Made by a program: the position numbers and the translations under genes. The notes beneath the pieces were generated by a model. That model was not told the DNA's origin. It saw only the letters and a list, made by a program, of their open reading frames with translations, and searched no databases. From Clostridia bacterium (GTDB lineage: Bacteria; Bacillota_A; Clostridia; Oscillospirales; Butyricicoccaceae): DNA of 6,396 nt. This document shows positions 1 through 5,728 of this stretch, piece after piece. The stretch covers positions 1-6,396 of the forward strand of contig JAFOHJ010000015.1 of the NCBI GenBank assembly GCA_017421885.1. The letters run 5' to 3'. Every line of letters begins with the position of its first letter. Position 1 is the first letter of the stretch.

Positions 1-41
1 GCCAGCGTCGTGGCTACGACCTCATGCCGTGGCTGCCTGAG
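1..41 (+). other. Short non-prmC segment at the left edge, possible glycosidase fragment
   Basis: Read on the plus strand from base 3, this stretch encodes QRRGYDLMPWLP, after which the frame continues briefly and stops at 60-62. The pattern RRGYD-x-x-P-W/Y-L-P is one I associate with large GH106-like (alpha-L-rhamnosidase type) glycoside hydrolases. The bases to the right belong to prmC in the opposite orientation. None of the three minus-strand frames across these bases gives a recognisable continuation of PrmC. The match covers only about a dozen residues, so the family assignment is a guess. What is firmer is that prmC homology seems to end near base 40-45. An assembly chimera at a contig end and a real rearrangement are both possible. 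Confidence 0.25.
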
Positions 42-537
42 CCGAAACACGGTTTCGGATAGTGTTCTCTTTCGCTACCTTGAGGGCCGCTTCGGATATA
101 TCTGCCAGCAGACAGTTTATGGGATTACGCGCGAAACGCGTGATGGAAATACCGATGCATCCTGTGCCGCAGCAAAGATCCAGTACCCTCGCATTTTCTC
201 TCGTATTGATAAACGCCAATGCTGTATCAACAAGGGTCTCGGTATCGGCTCTCGGGATAAGTGTATCTTCAGTTACCTTGAACTCAAGCCCATAGAACTC
301 CCACCTGCCGGTTATATGCTGAAGAGGCACACCCGACAGACGGCGATCGACCAGAGCCTCAATATCCTTGATTTTATCGTCAAAGAGAAAATCGCGCCTT
401 TTCATATGAAATGTGCTTTCATCAAGGCCGAGCGCGACACAGATAAGCTCGCGCGCTTCGATATCTACGCCCGACACACCTGCCTGTCTGAGGGCACGGC
501 GCACATCAAGGTATGCATCATTTATGGTTTTTACCAT
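22..537 (-). CDS. prmC: Release factor glutamine methyltransferase PrmC, C-terminally truncated
   Basis: PrmC uses S-adenosylmethionine to methylate the glutamine of the GGQ motif in peptide release factors RF1 and RF2, in the cytoplasm. The N-terminal helical domain (about residues 1-75) leads into the family signature PLQHITGRWEFYGLEF (71-86) and LIPRADTE (93-100). The SAM-binding loop VLDLCCGTGCIGIS lies at 118-131, and the acidic residue expected to contact SAM is in LLADIS (143-148, Asp146). The family is usually about 280 residues with a catalytic NPPY motif after these elements. Here a TGA at 22-24 ends the frame at residue 171, before NPPY, so this product should be inactive as read. 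The last residues (about 166-171) do not resemble the family, which suggests a junction or sequence error rather than simple divergence. The start ATG has a GAGGGAGAAG ribosome binding site and overlaps the 3' end of the DUF1385 gene by 7 bases, implying translational coupling. Identity is secure; the truncation may be an edge artefact. Confidence 0.85.
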   Translation of the reverse strand: MVKTINDAYLDVRRALRQAGVSGVDIEARELICVALGLDESTFHMKRRDFLFDDKIKDIEALVDRRLSGVPLQHITGRWEFYGLEFKVTEDTLIPRADTETLVDTALAFINTRENARVLDLCCGTGCIGISITRFARNPINCLLADISEAALKVAKENTIRNRVSAQAATA

Positions 538-1463
538 AAGTCTTCTCCCTCTCTTTCGGGGATGACCATCTTTATAGCTTCAATAGCTACCTCAATCATG
601 CTGTCATCGGGCTCAACTGTTGTAAATCTCTGCATAAACAGACCGGGAGCTGTGACGATCTTGCTGAGGGCATCATCGCGTTTGCCCATAAATCGGTTGA
701 TCTCATAAGTGATACCAACGATGACAGGAACCATCAGCAGTCTTGTGACCAGTCTGACCCATACATTATTCCATGTGAACAACGACATGAGCAGAGAGCT
801 GATGATAACTACAACAAACATGAAGCTTGTGCCGCACCTGGGATGGAACCTGCTCTGCTTTCTGACATTTTCCACATTGAGCTCAAGGCCCTTTTCATAA
901 CAATAGATGGTTTTGTGCTCGGCGCCGTGATACATGTATGTTCGTTTTACATCCTTCTGCTTGGAAGTAAGAATAACAAATCCAAGGAAAATCAGCATTC
1001 TTACGCATCCCTCGAGCAGATTTTTGATAAGATTGCTCTCGATGAAAGAAAAGACACCTGCTACTATTGTAGGGAGAAGAATAAACAGACATACCGGAAG
1101 TATGCAGCCCAGAACAACGGCAATCATCATCATGAAATCGTCGACATTCTTCCTGCCAAACTTGTTATAGATCCATGTTTCAAACTTTCCCGGGACGTAA
1201 TCTTCTTCATCTTCAATAAAAGAAGCCGAATACTCAAGCGCCTGAACGCCGTATTTCATCGAATCCCAAAGATTTACCGCCCCCCTTACAAAAGGCAGCT
1301 TACAGAAATCGGAATGGCTGTTTGTGCCGATAGGTTCTTCTTTAAGCACCATCTCGCCGTTGGCTTTTCTTACAACGATTGATGTTTTTGCCGGTCCGCG
1401 CATCAGAATACCTTCGATGAGGGCCTGACCGCCTATAGTTGTTATCTTCTTAAGTTCGCTCAT
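531..1463 (-). CDS. yqhQ: DUF1385 (YqhQ family) integral membrane protein
   Basis: This 310-residue protein carries the hallmarks of the DUF1385/COG3872 family: GGQALIEGILMRGP near the N terminus (11-24), YHGAEHKTIYCYE (178-190), HPRCGTSF (207-214) and a C-terminal stretch TAPGLFMQRFTTVEPDD (271-287). The conserved His, Glu and Cys residues in the middle motifs have led to descriptions of the family as a predicted metal-dependent enzyme, but I know of no established biochemical activity. Hydrophobic segments at about 109-137, 150-166, 212-229 and 236-253 point to a multi-pass membrane protein. Length is normal for the family. Its ATG overlaps the TGA of the histidine kinase gene (ATGA, 1460-1463), and its own stop overlaps the prmC start, so it should be co-transcribed and coupled with both. 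Association of this family with prmC, prfA and rpmE is common in Firmicutes. Association with a two-component system is less expected. The family call is firm; the function is unknown. Confidence 0.9.
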   Translation of the reverse strand: MSELKKITTIGGQALIEGILMRGPAKTSIVVRKANGEMVLKEEPIGTNSHSDFCKLPFVRGAVNLWDSMKYGVQALEYSASFIEDEEDYVPGKFETWIYNKFGRKNVDDFMMMIAVVLGCILPVCLFILLPTIVAGVFSFIESNLIKNLLEGCVRMLIFLGFVILTSKQKDVKRTYMYHGAEHKTIYCYEKGLELNVENVRKQSRFHPRCGTSFMFVVVIISSLLMSLFTWNNVWVRLVTRLLMVPVIVGITYEINRFMGKRDDALSKIVTAPGLFMQRFTTVEPDDSMIEVAIEAIKMVIPEREGEDLW

Positions 1464-2902
1464 TGAATATTAACGCTTTCCCCGACTTCTGCCGGAATAG
1501 TTATGGTTATTTCTGTGCCCTCTCCATAGGTGCTGGCAATATCCAGCGAACCTTCGTGGAGAGAGATGATCTCGTTGCAAACAGCAAGCCCTATACCTGC
1601 ACCTCTTCCCTTTGCACTGCCCTTAAAGAACTTTTCTTTGACAAAAGGCAGCTCATTTTCGGGAATACCCACGCCGTGGTCTACGATCCTGACCACTGCA
1701 TCGGCTCCGCGGCGCACTATGGATATCTCGACGCTGTCGCCGTCTTTGCCGTACTTGCCGGCATTGTCGATGACATTGAGAAACACCTGTTTAAGTCTGT
1801 TTCGGTCGCCAACGACCATAATGGGGTCTGCCGCTTCGCTGTATCTTATTTCAAGGCCATTCTGACGCAGCATCTCGTTATAGGTGAATACTGCATCATA
1901 AAGTTCGCCTCTCAAATCAAAAAGCTCGGTCTGAAGCTTGAGCCTGCCGCTTTCGATCCTAGAGAAGTCCAGCAGCTCTTCAACCATCTGCGACAGCCTT
2001 CGTGTTTCTTTCTTGATGATCTCAAGGCCTGCCGTGGCTGTCATGGTATCAGTAAGGTCGCTCTCGATGGTCTCAGCCCAGCCTCCAATAGCTGTAAGAG
2101 GCGTTCTGAGTTCATGTGAGACCGACGAAATAAAGTCGTTCTTCACCTTTTCCATCCTTGCAATCTCGGTAGACATATTATTTATCGTCTCGCAGAGCTC
2201 GCCTATTTCATCATCAAAGGCCACATCAAGTCTTGCACCATACTGCCCCTTTGCGATCCTTCGTGCGAGCTCATTTATCTGCAGGACCGGGTTGACGATC
2301 GACCTGATAAAGAACTGGTTAGTTACCATTATGAGGCTAACGATAGCCAGCGCCACAAGTGTCATCGTTATATTGAGCTTCATAAGCTGACTGTCAAGAT
2401 TTTTAAGCGATGTGACATATCTTACAGCACCAATGAATGTATTTTCACTGCCCGCGAAAATAGGCGCAGTGACGGCCATAATCCTCTCGCCCGTCAGTTT
2501 ATCCTCTCCAGTAAACACCGAGATCGTACCGGTGTTTATAGCATCACCTACATCATCGGCTGTAGGCACAAAACCGGCTGACAGACTGGTAGACGAAAAC
2601 ATGACTCTGCCATATCGGTCTATGACCTGCATCTCGATCTTATCCTTATCGGAAAAATCATTTACAAGATTTCCTGCATAGAAATAAAAAGCGTCATAGC
2701 TTTCGCTCATATACTGATTTATGATCTTTGATGTGGTGGTTGCCCTGCTGTAAAGGCTTGAACGCACCGAGGTAGTGTAGTAATTGCTGATGGAAACAGA
2801 CCCTATGGCAACTGCAAAAACCACAACAAGAGCGACGATGCTGAGATTGTTTATCAGCCATCTTCGCTTTATACCCCTTGTGAAGCTGTCTATCTTTTTC
2901 AT
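1460..2902 (-). CDS. Membrane sensor histidine kinase (HAMP, HisKA, HATPase_c)
   Basis: This is the kinase partner of the response regulator encoded just upstream. From the ATG at 2902 it has 480 residues: a transmembrane helix at about 16-39, an extracytoplasmic sensor region at about 40-177, a second helix at about 178-199, a HAMP linker at about 200-250, a HisKA domain and an ATPase domain. The phosphoacceptor is in SHELRTP (His263). The N box has NVIDNAGKYG (Asn380), the G1 box is VDHGVGIP (Asp408), and the G2 box is GRGAGIGL (432-439), so all catalytic elements are intact. The sensor region, with IDRYGRVMFSS followed by an APIF...FIGAVRYV segment, reads like a PAS/Cache-type fold, but the ligand cannot be told. 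A GTG at 2945-2947 would add 15 residues overlapping the regulator gene. I prefer the ATG because it starts with a typical basic MKK segment and has a GGAAGGAAGAGG site 8 bases upstream. The gene follows the regulator after 32 bases. Confidence 0.93.
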   Translation of the reverse strand: MKKIDSFTRGIKRRWLINNLSIVALVVVFAVAIGSVSISNYYTTSVRSSLYSRATTTSKIINQYMSESYDAFYFYAGNLVNDFSDKDKIEMQVIDRYGRVMFSSTSLSAGFVPTADDVGDAINTGTISVFTGEDKLTGERIMAVTAPIFAGSENTFIGAVRYVTSLKNLDSQLMKLNITMTLVALAIVSLIMVTNQFFIRSIVNPVLQINELARRIAKGQYGARLDVAFDDEIGELCETINNMSTEIARMEKVKNDFISSVSHELRTPLTAIGGWAETIESDLTDTMTATAGLEIIKKETRRLSQMVEELLDFSRIESGRLKLQTELFDLRGELYDAVFTYNEMLRQNGLEIRYSEAADPIMVVGDRNRLKQVFLNVIDNAGKYGKDGDSVEISIVRRGADAVVRIVDHGVGIPENELPFVKEKFFKGSAKGRGAGIGLAVCNEIISLHEGSLDIASTYGEGTEITITIPAEVGESVNIQ

Positions 2903-2934
2903 TGCAGCTGCCTCTTCCTTCCTCGGAAAGGTAA

Positions 2935-3633
2935 TTAACCCTCCCACTTATATCCGAAGCCCCATATCGTCATGATATGCTTGGGCTGTGCGGCATCATC
3001 CTCTATTTTGATCCTGAGTCGCCTCATGTTTACGTCAACGATCTTGGGATCGCCCTGATAATTTTCTCCCCAGACCAGTTTCATGATCTCCTCTCGTGAG
3101 AGGGCACGTCCTACATTTTTGAGGAATGTGCTGATGATCAGGAACTCGACCTGAGTAACTTCGATTTTTCTGCCGGCTTTGCTGAGCTCACGGCTGCGCA
3201 GATTCAGGCTGAAGTCGCCCGAAGTAAGGACATCGGGATCGGATGCCGCCTTGAAGCCGTCGCCGTCGATCCTGCGGTAGAGCGCATCGACTCGCGCCAC
3301 AAGCTCGGCTACCGAAAAGGGCTTTACAACATAGTCATCGGCACCGGTCATAAATCCATTGACCCTGTCGGCCTCCTGACCCATGGCTGTAAGCATAATA
3401 ATGCCCATACGGCTGCCCAAGCCTCTGATCCTGCGGCATACTTCAAAACCGGTGATATCGGGAAGCATGACATCGAGCACTGCAATAGCAACATCGTCGT
3501 TTTCCCTGATATATTCAACGACAGGCTCGCCCCTATCGAACTCGACGGTTTCATATCCCGCACGATTGAGATTGATAACTACAAACTTTCTGATATTTTC
3601 TTCATCTTCCAGTATGAGGACCTTTTTACACAT
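2935..3633 (-). CDS. OmpR/PhoB-family response regulator
   Basis: This cytoplasmic transcription factor should be phosphorylated by the adjacent histidine kinase. The 232-residue protein has an N-terminal receiver domain with the acidic pair Asp10/Glu11, phosphoacceptor Asp54 in VLDVMLPD, switch residue Thr82 and the conserved Lys104-Pro105. A C-terminal winged-helix DNA-binding domain spans about 135-232. It includes the EVTQVEFLII element, a recognition-helix region around VDVNMRRLRIKIED, and the terminal hairpin IWGFGYKWEG. Length and all key residues are normal for the family. The start is well supported: a GGAGG sits 9 bases before the ATG, embedded in the last codons of the upstream lipoprotein gene, whose stop is separated by one base. 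That arrangement predicts coupled translation of lipoprotein and regulator. The target regulon cannot be read from this window; no clear direct-repeat OmpR-type box was recognised. An orthologue name (e.g. PhoP or WalR) cannot be assigned from sequence alone. Confidence 0.95.
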   Translation of the reverse strand: MCKKVLILEDEENIRKFVVINLNRAGYETVEFDRGEPVVEYIRENDDVAIAVLDVMLPDITGFEVCRRIRGLGSRMGIIMLTAMGQEADRVNGFMTGADDYVVKPFSVAELVARVDALYRRIDGDGFKAASDPDVLTSGDFSLNLRSRELSKAGRKIEVTQVEFLIISTFLKNVGRALSREEIMKLVWGENYQGDPKIVDVNMRRLRIKIEDDAAQPKHIMTIWGFGYKWEG

Positions 3634-3634
3634 T

Positions 3635-4996
3635 TTAATATACCTCCAAAGTCCACTCGTTCTCTATTCTCGTAAACTTTTCCAATATATCTTCTGCCAG
3701 CACTTCATATCGTCCTTCTGCTCCGCTACCAAGTGTAAAGGCATAAAGCAGGCCGTCTTTCTGAACGATCGTTTCCGCTTCATAAACCTTGACATAGGCT
3801 TCTTTGTTGTCTCCCGAAAAGATATACACTGTAAGCAGTGTATTTGCCTCGGTTCCCTGAGGCAGCGAATCGATGGAATAGTCATCAGGCAGTGAGAAGA
3901 ATACAGTTTTCACCATTCGTGAATACCTTGTGGTCTGCACCACTATCCGGTCATCCCAGTTTTCCGGCCATTCGATATACCATTCGTCCGATGACATATG
4001 AAAAGTCTTAAGTTTCTGTTGAGTTCCTTCATCGGAATATGCATTCCAACTGAGCTTGTATTTTTCATCAGGATAAAGGGCACTCATCATGCTGGAAGCA
4101 GCAGGCACCTCGATGATACCGTCATCATCTATATCCTGGCAGAATTCCTCAACTGCGCGCCATGTGCGAATGCCCGAACCGCTGTCGCGGTCCTTGGAAA
4201 TATTCTTGAGAGCCGAAGAGCCCTCTTCAAAAGTAATAACATCGCTTACATAGCCGCCGCCATACGCGACGCTGTCGAGGAACAGAGCCTTATCATCCTC
4301 TTTATACCTGCCTAGTGTCATCCTGGAGATCGATCGCGCTTCGCTGCAGAGAGGCACCTCGGTTCCCAGCTCGTAGGAATTGGCTCTGGCCTCATACACT
4401 CGCAGGCTCATCATTCCTCCTGCCTGATCCTTAATGGCAAAACAAAGCTCATCAAGGCTGTCGCCATAGAAGTCGCCTACCAGTATTCCCGAATACTGAA
4501 CGCTTAATATATTTTCCATTCCTTTGTCTGTAAAGGAATAAACGGTCATGCCGTAGTTATTGCTTTCATCAATACCCCAACACACCGCCAGGCACTTCTG
4601 TCCTGTAACCGATGATGTTGGATAATATATTGAATGAAGAGTAAGGCCGACTGCCTCAGCCGAACCGATCTCTTCGTAATTTTCATTGTTTTTCTTATAT
4701 GCCTTTATCAGATAATTGCCTTCGGCAGTTCTGAAAAAAGCCACTGTTTCGGTCTCGCTGTCGCCGTCAATATCCACAAGCTGGATCGACTGGCGGTTAG
4801 AGCCGCTTTCGGCTGCCGCCGATACAGCACCTGTCGCAAAGACCTTATCTATCTCTCCCTGCAGCTCGATATACTCGGCAGGAAGGCTGGGTAACGCCAA
4901 AAGGCCGTCACCATACTGAATGGCACAGCCTGAAAGTGCAACCGTCGTGAAGATCACGGCAGCTGCCGATATCAACTTTTTCAGAATACTTTTCAT
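3635..4996 (-). CDS. Lipoprotein with FG-GAP/VCBS-like Asp-rich repeats, putative two-component accessory
   Basis: From the ATG at 4996 this is a 453-residue protein with a classical lipoprotein signal: MKSILKKL, a hydrophobic core, and lipobox ALSGC, giving lipidated Cys24. It should be anchored on the outer face of the cytoplasmic membrane. Three Asp-rich motifs recur through the mature part: DIDGDSETE at about 75, DFYGDSLDE at about 175 and DIDDDGIIE at about 288. Each is preceded or followed by short hydrophobic strands, as in calcium-loop beta-propeller blades of the FG-GAP/VCBS type. The C-terminal 130 residues form a separate strand-rich region with no motif I recognise. The gene ends one base before the response regulator gene, so a role linked to that signalling pair is likely, perhaps modulating the kinase as LpqB does for MtrB. 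An in-frame TTG at 5044 would extend the protein by 16 residues but runs through the terminator hairpin. No good Shine-Dalgarno sequence precedes the ATG. The exact function is unknown. Confidence 0.85.
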   Translation of the reverse strand: MKSILKKLISAAAVIFTTVALSGCAIQYGDGLLALPSLPAEYIELQGEIDKVFATGAVSAAAESGSNRQSIQLVDIDGDSETETVAFFRTAEGNYLIKAYKKNNENYEEIGSAEAVGLTLHSIYYPTSSVTGQKCLAVCWGIDESNNYGMTVYSFTDKGMENILSVQYSGILVGDFYGDSLDELCFAIKDQAGGMMSLRVYEARANSYELGTEVPLCSEARSISRMTLGRYKEDDKALFLDSVAYGGGYVSDVITFEEGSSALKNISKDRDSGSGIRTWRAVEEFCQDIDDDGIIEVPAASSMMSALYPDEKYKLSWNAYSDEGTQQKLKTFHMSSDEWYIEWPENWDDRIVVQTTRYSRMVKTVFFSLPDDYSIDSLPQGTEANTLLTVYIFSGDNKEAYVKVYEAETIVQKDGLLYAFTLGSGAEGRYEVLAEDILEKFTRIENEWTLEVY

Positions 4997-5020
4997 CAAT
5001 TTATCAATATCGCAAATAAA

Positions 5021-5055
5021 CCCCTTGGAAATCGCCGTCGGCAATCCCCAAGGGG
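5021..5055 (-). terminator. Rho-independent terminator after the P-loop gene
   Basis: CCCCTTGG at 5021-5028 and CCAAGGGG at 5048-5055 are perfect 8-base inverted arms around a 19-base loop. The loop itself contains a small GCC/GGC stem. On the minus-strand transcript the second arm is followed at once by a T-rich tail (TTTATTT, 5020-5014), as expected for an intrinsic terminator. It lies 21 bases beyond the stop of the P-loop gene. On the plus strand the sequence after the hairpin is not T-rich at once, and there is no plus-strand gene to terminate. The hairpin ends only 24 bases before the lipoprotein start codon. Confidence 0.8.
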
Positions 5056-5076
5056 TCTGGGCATCTTTCTTTTGGA

Positions 5077-5490
5077 TTAGAAGAACTTGCTGATGCCTTC
5101 GGGAGCTGTTGCAACATCGGCGCTGATCATAATGGTGAACTTAATGCCTGTTGCTTCGCTGAAGCGCTCCAGCTTTGCCAGGAACTCTGCAGCATGATCA
5201 GCATTGTCATCGCCGGCCAGCTTGTAGAGGCTGTCGATAAAGATATGCGTTATATCGTAGTTGCCGGAATAAATGCCGCAGATATAAGCAAAGACTGTAT
5301 CATAGTTGAGTTCCATGGGGTATTCGGAAACATCGATCAGCTTGACGCTGAACTTCAGATTATATCTAAGGTTCTGACCCTTCTCGATGCAGACAACATT
5401 GCCTGCCTCTTCGTTGACGGCCTTGTTGACGATTTCGATCATCTTCTTTGTCTTGCCGGTTCCGCGAGATCCCATAATAACTTTAATCAT
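5077..5490 (-). CDS. Small P-loop NTP-binding protein of unknown function
   Basis: The 137-residue protein begins almost directly with a Walker A motif, GSRGTGKT (7-14). It has a plausible Walker B strand, HIFID (82-86), in which Asp86 would coordinate magnesium. It has no signal peptide, membrane segment or additional domain, so it is expected to be a soluble cytoplasmic nucleotide-binding protein reduced to a minimal P-loop core. Similar short clostridial proteins starting MIKVIMG are, as I recall, often labelled 'ATP-binding protein' or, misleadingly, 'twitching motility protein PilT'. The true PilT domains (PAS-like N domain, Asp and His boxes) are absent. The start ATG has a strong AAAGGAGG site 10 bases upstream. 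The gene is monocistronic: it has two candidate promoters upstream and a terminator directly downstream. Neighbours on both sides are envelope-related (D,D-carboxypeptidase; lipoprotein/two-component genes), but the promoters and terminator separate it from them. No function can be assigned from sequence. Confidence 0.85.
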   Translation of the reverse strand: MIKVIMGSRGTGKTKKMIEIVNKAVNEEAGNVVCIEKGQNLRYNLKFSVKLIDVSEYPMELNYDTVFAYICGIYSGNYDITHIFIDSLYKLAGDDNADHAAEFLAKLERFSEATGIKFTIMISADVATAPEGISKFF

Positions 5491-5517
5491 AAGTCGTTAT
5501 CCTCCTTTTGTTTATAA

Positions 5518-5549
5518 TTAATAATAACATGAAAAGCAGTTTTCAACAA
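5518..5549 (-). promoter_or_regulatory. Proximal promoter of the P-loop gene
   Basis: On the minus strand TATTAT (5521-5526), preceded by an extended -10 TGT, lies 17 bases after TTGTTG (5544-5549). An overlapping alternative is TTGAAA (5541-5546) with TATTAA (5518-5523), also at 17 bases. Either would start transcription around 5510-5515, giving a leader of about 20-25 bases containing the AAAGGAGG site. The surrounding DNA is AT-rich, so some promoter-like matches are expected by chance. Confidence 0.5.
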
Positions 5550-5614
5550 CAGCTTATTTGTAAATTGATGAAAAATTTTTCCCATTTTTACAGTCAGCTG
5601 AACTTTCCATATAT

Positions 5615-5630
5615 CACCACATGAGCGGTG
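5615..5630 (-). other. 5'-terminal leader hairpin, or operator dyad
   Basis: In RNA made from the minus strand this reads CACCGCUCAUGUGGUG, which folds as a 6-bp stem (one G-U wobble) with a UCAU tetraloop. It begins about 2 bases after the transcription start predicted for the distal promoter, so it would cap the 5' end of the leader. The dyad is perfect only in minus-strand RNA, because the wobble is a mismatch in the plus-strand copy. That fits an RNA structure slightly better than a DNA operator. No run of T follows, so it is not a terminator. Confidence 0.45.
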
Positions 5631-5638
5631 TTTTCAAC

Positions 5639-5667
5639 ATTGTACCACGACCTTTGAAATGTTTCAA
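5639..5667 (-). promoter_or_regulatory. Distal SigA-type promoter of the P-loop gene
   Basis: On the minus strand TTGAAA (5662-5667) and TACAAT (5639-5644) are separated by exactly 17 bases, and TGG directly before the -10 gives an extended -10 element. This is the best promoter match found in the window. Transcription would start near 5632, giving a leader of about 140 bases before the P-loop gene start at 5490. The -35 hexamer is one half of a palindrome, TTGAAACATTTCAA (5654-5667), which could be an operator. Confidence 0.7.
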
Positions 5668-5728
5668 TATTTTTATTCTCAAACCGGCATCATTTATTAA
5701 AAAAACGGCTATTGCGGCGGAAGCTTCT

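Noticed and set aside
7..20. Small hairpin GTCGT-GGCT-ACGAC at the left edge, considered as an attachment site or terminator
   Set aside because: A 5-bp stem without a T tract is expected by chance, and it falls in the suspect edge sequence.
1463..2119. Long plus-strand open frame opposite the histidine kinase gene (218 codons), and similar frames at 10-708 and 3383-3895
   Set aside because: These are antisense shadows of well-supported minus-strand genes, with no family resemblance or ribosome sites.
2900..2947. GTG start at 2945-2947 for the histidine kinase, adding 15 residues
   Set aside because: It lies inside the regulator gene, and the extension does not resemble a kinase N terminus. 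The ATG at 2902 has a good GGAAGGAAGAGG site and a typical MKK start.
4997..5044. TTG start at 5042-5044 for the lipoprotein, adding 16 residues
   Set aside because: It would place coding sequence through the terminator hairpin and put a polar segment ahead of the basic signal-peptide start MKSILKKL. The ATG at 4996 gives a standard lipoprotein signal.
5487..5585. A 32-codon minus-strand frame starting ATG-GGA-AAA, whose TGA overlaps the P-loop start codon as ATGA, like a leader peptide
   Set aside because: It has no ribosome binding site, its composition is that of AT-rich noncoding DNA, and it runs through the proximal promoter and the P-loop gene's own Shine-Dalgarno sequence. The ATGA overlap is probably chance.
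5699..5728. Run of seven T on the minus strand after the carboxypeptidase gene, considered as a terminator
   Set aside because: The sequence before it (CCGCCGCAATAGCCG) has no complementary partner to form a stem, so an intrinsic terminator cannot be supported.
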